Positions 20,302 through 23,261 of a stretch of 23,261 bases of DNA are shown here, piece after piece. The notes under the pieces are model-generated. The model did no database searches. It was not told where the DNA came from and worked only from the letters and a program-made list of their open reading frames with translations. Both the position numbers and the translations under genes were made by a program. The stretch lies in contig CABIYE010000041.1 of assembly GCA_902362865.1 (NCBI GenBank), positions 1 to 23,261 of the forward strand, given 5' to 3'. The number at the start of each line of letters is the position of its first letter. The first letter of the stretch is position 1. The stretch comes from Clostridiaceae bacterium. Its GTDB lineage: Bacteria > Bacillota > Clostridia > Lachnospirales > Lachnospiraceae.

Positions 20302-20484
20302 ATGTCAAACAATTACAGCTCATCTAACAACAATATGGGAAATGCAAACAATAAGAATGCAAGAAATGCATCCGATAAGAACACCACAAACAGAAATGCA
20401 TCCGACAAGAACACGATGAACAAGAATGCATATGGACAGAATTCCACAAACAAGAATTCAGCAGGACAGAATTGCAATTACTAA
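20302..20484 (+). CDS. 60-residue Asn-rich repeat protein
   Basis: The product is a low-complexity hydrophilic protein in which Asn makes up about a third of residues, with Ser, Lys, Thr and Ala. Degenerate repeats of about 11 residues are visible: N-A-S-D-K-N-T-T-N-R, N-A-S-D-K-N-T-M-N-K, then N-A-Y-G-Q-N-S-T-N-K, N-S-A-G-Q-N. It ends C-N-Y. There is no signal peptide, membrane segment or known domain, and it is probably disordered. It looks like a genuine gene because of TTAGGAGG ahead of the ATG, a strong terminator just after the stop and third-position variation among the repeats. A spore-associated role is suggested only by the sigma-E-like promoter. No family is recognised. Confidence 0.7.
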   Translation: MSNNYSSSNNNMGNANNKNARNASDKNTTNRNASDKNTMNKNAYGQNSTNKNSAGQNCNY

Positions 20485-20493
20485 ATGAAGGAA

Positions 20494-20539
20494 AAAGCAG
20501 AAGGAGAGGCGTACCGAAAGGCGTCTCTCCTTCTGCTTT
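20494..20539 (+). terminator. Terminator of the Asn-rich gene
   Basis: Arms 20494-20511 and 20522-20539 pair over 18 bp with one G-U, with a 10-base loop. The 3' flank is T-rich without a continuous T run. Confidence 0.8.
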
Positions 20540-20624
20540 ACTCTTCTTACTGTTCTTCTTGACAAAATATATGGAAAGAAAGTAAGATGGTAGAAAGATG
20601 AAAGACAATGATTTGGAGTAGTAT

Positions 20625-21818
20625 ATGGACAGAATAGAGTTGATTGCTCCGTGCCATTTTGGCCTGGAGGCAGTACTGAAAAGAGAAATATTGAATCTGG
20701 GATATGAAATTTCAGAGGTAGAAGACGGCAGAGTATCCTTTTACGGAGACAGGAAAGCAATTTGCCGTGCCAATATATTTCTCCGCACGGCGGAGCGTAT
20801 TCTTTTGAAAGTCGGACAGTTCCGGGCAGTTACTTTTGATGAACTTTTTGAAAAGACGAGAGCAATTCCCTGGGAGGAATACATTCCGGAAAATGGGAAG
20901 TTCTGGGTCGCAAAAGCCGCTTCTGTAAAGAGCAAATTGTTTAGCCCTTCGGACATTCAGTCAATTATGAAGAAAGCGATGGTAAAGCGCCTGCAGGAGA
21001 GATATCATACGGACTGGTTTACAGAGGAGGGGGCAGCCTTTCCTGTGAGAGTCTTTTTTATGAAGGATGTGGCGACGGTCGGTATTGACACATCAGGAAT
21101 CTCTCTGCATAAGCGGGGATACCGGGAAGTGTCCGGGAAAGCGCCGATTACAGAGACACTGGCGGCGGCGCTGATTATGCTGACGCCCTGGAACAAAGAT
21201 CGGATTTTGGTAGATCCTTTCTGTGGAAGCGGGACATTTCTAATCGAGGCGGCGATGATGGCTGCAAATATCGCGCCGGGCATGAATCGTTCTTTTACGG
21301 CGGAAGAGTGGAAGAACTTTATCCCGAAGAGAGACTGGTATGACAGTATTGATGAAGCAGAAGCGTTGATTCATGATGAGATTGAGACAGACATTCAGGG
21401 ATATGACGTAGATGGCTCGGTAATAAAGGTGGCGAGACGCAACGCCAGAGAAGCAGGAGTGGAGCATCTGATACATTTTCAGGAAAGAGATGTGAAAGAA
21501 CTGAGACATCCGAAGAAATATGGATTTGTGATTACGAATCCTCCGTATGGAGAACGGCTGGAGGATAAGAAAGATCTTCCGGCGTTGTACCGGACATTTG
21601 GCGAAAGCTTTCGGACGCTGGATTCCTGGTCTGCGTATATGATTACCAGCTACGAAGAAGCAGAGCGGTATTTTGGCCGCAAAGCGGATAAGAACCGAAA
21701 AATATATAATGGAATGTTGAAAACATATTTTTACCAGTTTTTAGGACCGAAGCCGCCGAAGCGGCCGGGGGAAGGCAGGAGAGAAGATGGACAAAATAGT
21801 ATTTGCAACGGGAAATGA
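20625..21818 (+). CDS. THUMP-domain class I SAM-dependent RNA methyltransferase (RlmL/YpsC-like)
   Basis: This protein probably methylates a guanine N2 in 23S rRNA, like the methyltransferase part of RlmL. The N-terminal ferredoxin-like and THUMP domains span about residues 1-155 (P-C-H-F-G-L-E-A-V-L-K-R-E near the start). The Rossmann methyltransferase domain has D-P-F-C-G-S-G-T-F-L-I-E-A (about 196-208) and the catalytic N-P-P-Y in I-T-N-P-P-Y-G-E-R-L (about 304-313). The length (397 residues) is near the Gram-positive YpsC size. GGAG lies 7-8 bases ahead of the ATG. The C-terminal extension, rich in Pro, Gly and Arg, overlaps the rdgB start by 32 bases, showing tight coupling. Confidence 0.93.
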   Translation: MDRIELIAPCHFGLEAVLKREILNLGYEISEVEDGRVSFYGDRKAICRANIFLRTAERILLKVGQFRAVTFDELFEKTRAIPWEEYIPENGKFWVAKAASVKSKLFSPSDIQSIMKKAMVKRLQERYHTDWFTEEGAAFPVRVFFMKDVATVGIDTSGISLHKRGYREVSGKAPITETLAAALIMLTPWNKDRILVDPFCGSGTFLIEAAMMAANIAPGMNRSFTAEEWKNFIPKRDWYDSIDEAEALIHDEIETDIQGYDVDGSVIKVARRNAREAGVEHLIHFQERDVKELRHPKKYGFVITNPPYGERLEDKKDLPALYRTFGESFRTLDSWSAYMITSYEEAERYFGRKADKNRKIYNGMLKTYFYQFLGPKPPKRPGEGRREDGQNSICNGK

Positions 21819-22395
21819 AAATAAGATGATAGAGATCCGTATGATATTGGAGGATTTGGGAATAGAGATCCTTTCTCAGCGTGAAGCGGGGATTACGGCG
21901 GATGTAATTGAAGATGGAGCAACTTTTGAGGAAAATGCCATGATTAAGGCGAGGGAGATTGCAAAATATACAGATGCAATTGTGCTGGCGGATGATTCAG
22001 GACTGGAGATTGATTATCTGAATAAGGAGCCGGGGATTTATTCGGCAAGGTATATGGGAGAGAATACTTCTTATGATATTAAGAATCAGGCGCTTCTGGA
22101 TCGGCTTGACGGCGTGCCGGATGAGAAGCGTACAGCAAGATTCGTCTGCGCTATAGCGGCTGTATTTCCGGACGGGACAGAAGAAGTCGTGCGGGGAACC
22201 ATGGAAGGTATCATCGGACACGAGATTATCGGAGAAAATGGGTTCGGATATGATCCAATCTTTTTCCTGCCGGAATATCATTGTACCAGCGCCCAGCTTC
22301 CGCCTGAGAAGAAGAACGAATTAAGCCATCGGGGCGAGGGACTCAGAAAGATGCGTGTGGTAATCGAGAGTAAACTTAAGGAAGCGAGTAAATAG
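21787..22395 (+). CDS. rdgB: XTP/dITP diphosphatase (RdgB/HAM1)
   Basis: This housecleaning enzyme hydrolyses non-canonical purine nucleotides (dITP, XTP, ITP) to monophosphates, preventing their incorporation in DNA and RNA. Motifs in order are A-T-G-N-E-N-K (residues 7-13), substrate binding; A-D-D-S-G-L-E-I-D (about 67-75), with the catalytic Asp; A-R-Y-M-G; and G-E-N-G-F-G-Y-D-P-I-F (about 149-159). S-H-R-G-E-G-L is near the C-terminus. At 202 residues it is full length. AGGAGAG precedes the ATG inside the end of the methyltransferase gene, so the two are co-translated. The metallophosphoesterase gene follows after 18 bases; this rdgB-yfcE pairing is common in Firmicutes. Confidence 0.96.
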   Translation: MDKIVFATGNENKMIEIRMILEDLGIEILSQREAGITADVIEDGATFEENAMIKAREIAKYTDAIVLADDSGLEIDYLNKEPGIYSARYMGENTSYDIKNQALLDRLDGVPDEKRTARFVCAIAAVFPDGTEEVVRGTMEGIIGHEIIGENGFGYDPIFFLPEYHCTSAQLPPEKKNELSHRGEGLRKMRVVIESKLKEASK

Positions 22396-22413
22396 GAAAG
22401 AGCAGGACGGGGT

Positions 22414-22893
22414 ATGAGAATTCTAATTGTCAGCGATACGCACAAATCTCATGTGAATTTGGAAAAGGTTTTGAAGCAGACGGAGCATATAGATACGCTG
22501 ATACATCTTGGAGATGTAGAAGGCAGGGAGAAGGATATAGAAGCACTGGTTGACTGTCCGGTACATATGGTTCGCGGCAACAATGATTTCTTTTCCGAGC
22601 TTCCCAGGGAGGAAGAGTTTTTTATAGGAGGGCATCATGTATTCATTACGCACGGGCATGGCTATTACGTGAGTATGGGAGAAGAACGCCTGAAGCTGGA
22701 AGCCCGCGGGCGGGGAGCAGATATTGTGATGTACGGCCACACGCATGTGCCTGCGCTTACGGTTGAGTCGGATCTGGTTACACTGAATCCGGGGAGTATT
22801 GCTTATCCGAGACAGCAGGGAAGAAGGGCAAGTTATATTTTGATGCAGGTAGATGAAGTGGGAAAAGCTGATTTTGAAGTTTGTTATATTTGA
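22414..22893 (+). CDS. YfcE/MJ0936-family metallophosphodiesterase
   Basis: This 159-residue binuclear-metal phosphodiesterase has all five family motifs: S-D-T-H (residues 6-9), H-L-G-D-V-E (about 31-36), G-N-N-D (about 50-53), T-H-G-H-G (about 73-77) and G-H-T-H-V-P (about 109-114). The family acts on model phosphodiesters in vitro; the physiological substrate is unknown. It lies 18 bases downstream of rdgB and is the last gene of that operon. GGACGGGG upstream of the ATG gives a modest ribosome site. Its stop codon is inside the -35 box of the tRNA-Leu promoter, so the two units abut. Confidence 0.93.
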   Translation: MRILIVSDTHKSHVNLEKVLKQTEHIDTLIHLGDVEGREKDIEALVDCPVHMVRGNNDFFSELPREEEFFIGGHHVFITHGHGYYVSMGEERLKLEARGRGADIVMYGHTHVPALTVESDLVTLNPGSIAYPRQQGRRASYILMQVDEVGKADFEVCYI

Positions 22894-22918
22894 CAAGACG
22901 CCGGTAAGGTGATAATAT
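22890..22918 (+). promoter_or_regulatory. tRNA-Leu promoter
   Basis: A consensus -35 TTGACA (22890-22895) overlaps the stop codon of the phosphodiesterase gene. The -10 TAATAT (22913-22918) lies 17 bases on; a TATAAT is also found at 22916-22921 but with a 20-base gap. Confidence 0.7.
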
Positions 22919-22931
22919 AATTTCGTGCTAT

Positions 22932-23012
22932 GCGGATGTGGCGGAATTGGCAGACGCGCCAGACTTAGGATCTGGTGTCTACGACGTGCAGGTTCAAGTC
23001 CTGTCATCCGCA
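22932..23012 (+). tRNA. tRNA-Leu(TAG)
   Basis: The acceptor arms GCGGATG (22932-22938) and CATCCGC (23005-23011) pair, with A as discriminator. The anticodon stem CCAGA/TCTGG encloses CTTAGGA, giving TAG for CUA codons. The long variable arm (G-T-C-T-A-C-G-A-C) is the class II form expected for leucine. The T arm contains GGTTCAAGTCC. CCA is not encoded. Confidence 0.95.
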
Positions 23013-23017
23013 GGATG

Positions 23018-23057
23018 AGCTCTCAGCCTTTGAATATCGGGGATGAGGGCTTTTTTT
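23018..23057 (+). terminator. Terminator of tRNA-Leu
   Basis: AGCTCTCA (23018-23025) pairs with TGAGGGCT (23044-23051) over 8 bp with one G-U, followed by TTTTTT. Confidence 0.8.
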
Positions 23058-23261
23058 GATTCTGCTAGCCAGAAGAACGTGTTAAAATGAAAATAGCCAG
23101 AAGATTTGAAATCTTAAAGAAAATGCTTGACATTCAGGTTACTTGACACTTTATGATGGAATCAAAGGGGTAGTGTAAAGTAGTCTATGAAAAAATGGAG
23201 CTGAAAAAATGGCTCCATCGGAACCTTGAAAATTGCAGATATATTAGCTTTTGGCGGTGTC
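23058..23261. other. Non-coding right edge with inverted repeats
   Basis: No coding frame or RNA gene was found. Three dyads are visible. AAGATT-TGA-AATCTT is at 23101-23115. ACTTGACACT (23141-23150) pairs with AGTGTAAAGT (23172-23181) at 9 of 10 bases. ATGGAGC (23195-23201) pairs perfectly with GCTCCAT (23212-23218). Two TTGACA boxes (23127, 23143) are present without a convincing -10. It may be an upstream control region or the end of an insertion sequence. Confidence 0.35.

Noticed and set aside
20302..20484. CRISPR-like or tandem DNA repeat
   Set aside because: The repetition is at the protein level, with degenerate codons and no constant-length spacers.
22423..23007. Minus-strand 194-codon frame opposite the YfcE-type gene and tRNA-Leu
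   Set aside because: It begins inside the tRNA gene and overlaps a clearly conserved gene in antisense.

Overview
The window looks like a chromosome segment of a Gram-positive, low-to-mid GC gut Clostridia, most likely a Lachnospiraceae. The reasons are the murB-rapZ-whiA-HPr/Crh-like order, a type III glutamine synthetase, strong AGGAGG-type ribosome sites and the codon style. Its left third belongs to an integrative conjugative element (ICE). No database search was possible, so family names rest on recognised motifs and remembered family architecture.

Positions 1-7188 hold the right-hand part of an ICE with a Tn916-type conjugation module: the orf15 C-terminus, orf14 (lysozyme/NlpC-P60) and orf13 (TcpC/VirB8-like). 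Where Tn916 and Tn5397 carry tet(M), there is an AT-rich cassette: a DUF6442-like membrane protein, a small XRE repressor, a second small membrane protein and a 74-residue protein. Next come an orf7-type sigma-like regulator, an orf8-type HTH_16 protein, about 390 bases of non-coding sequence dense in nested inverted repeats (a candidate structured RNA or ssDNA element), a 40-codon TTG-start ORF and a large serine recombinase. The recombinase replaces the tyrosine integrase/Xis of Tn916, so the element is Tn5397-like in layout. A probable insertion sequence has cut orf15 at the far left.

The ICE right end lies inside a chromosomal N-acetylmuramoyl-L-alanine amidase gene (Amidase_3 plus SPOR). 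The first residues of that protein are lost from this side, but all four expected zinc/catalytic residues remain.

Positions 8044-13515 are housekeeping. A CNNM/CorC-type membrane protein runs on the minus strand and converges on the amidase. Then come murB, rapZ, whiA and a Crh-like HPr paralogue in which catalytic His15 is Asp while Ser46 is kept, followed by a diacylglycerol-kinase-type lipid kinase. The cluster ties cell-wall precursor synthesis to carbon-status signalling.

Positions 13516-19500 hold a long nested hairpin, tRNA-Glu(CTC), class II fructose-bisphosphate aldolase, an ArsB/NhaD-type permease with a cytidylate-kinase-like gene, and type III glutamine synthetase behind a leader with an early intrinsic terminator.

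Positions 19500-23261 hold a HAAS/DUF1700-type membrane protein, a 60-residue Asn-rich repeat protein with a sigma-E-like promoter, a THUMP rRNA methyltransferase, rdgB, a YfcE-type phosphodiesterase and tRNA-Leu(TAG). The last 200 bases have no gene but several inverted repeats.
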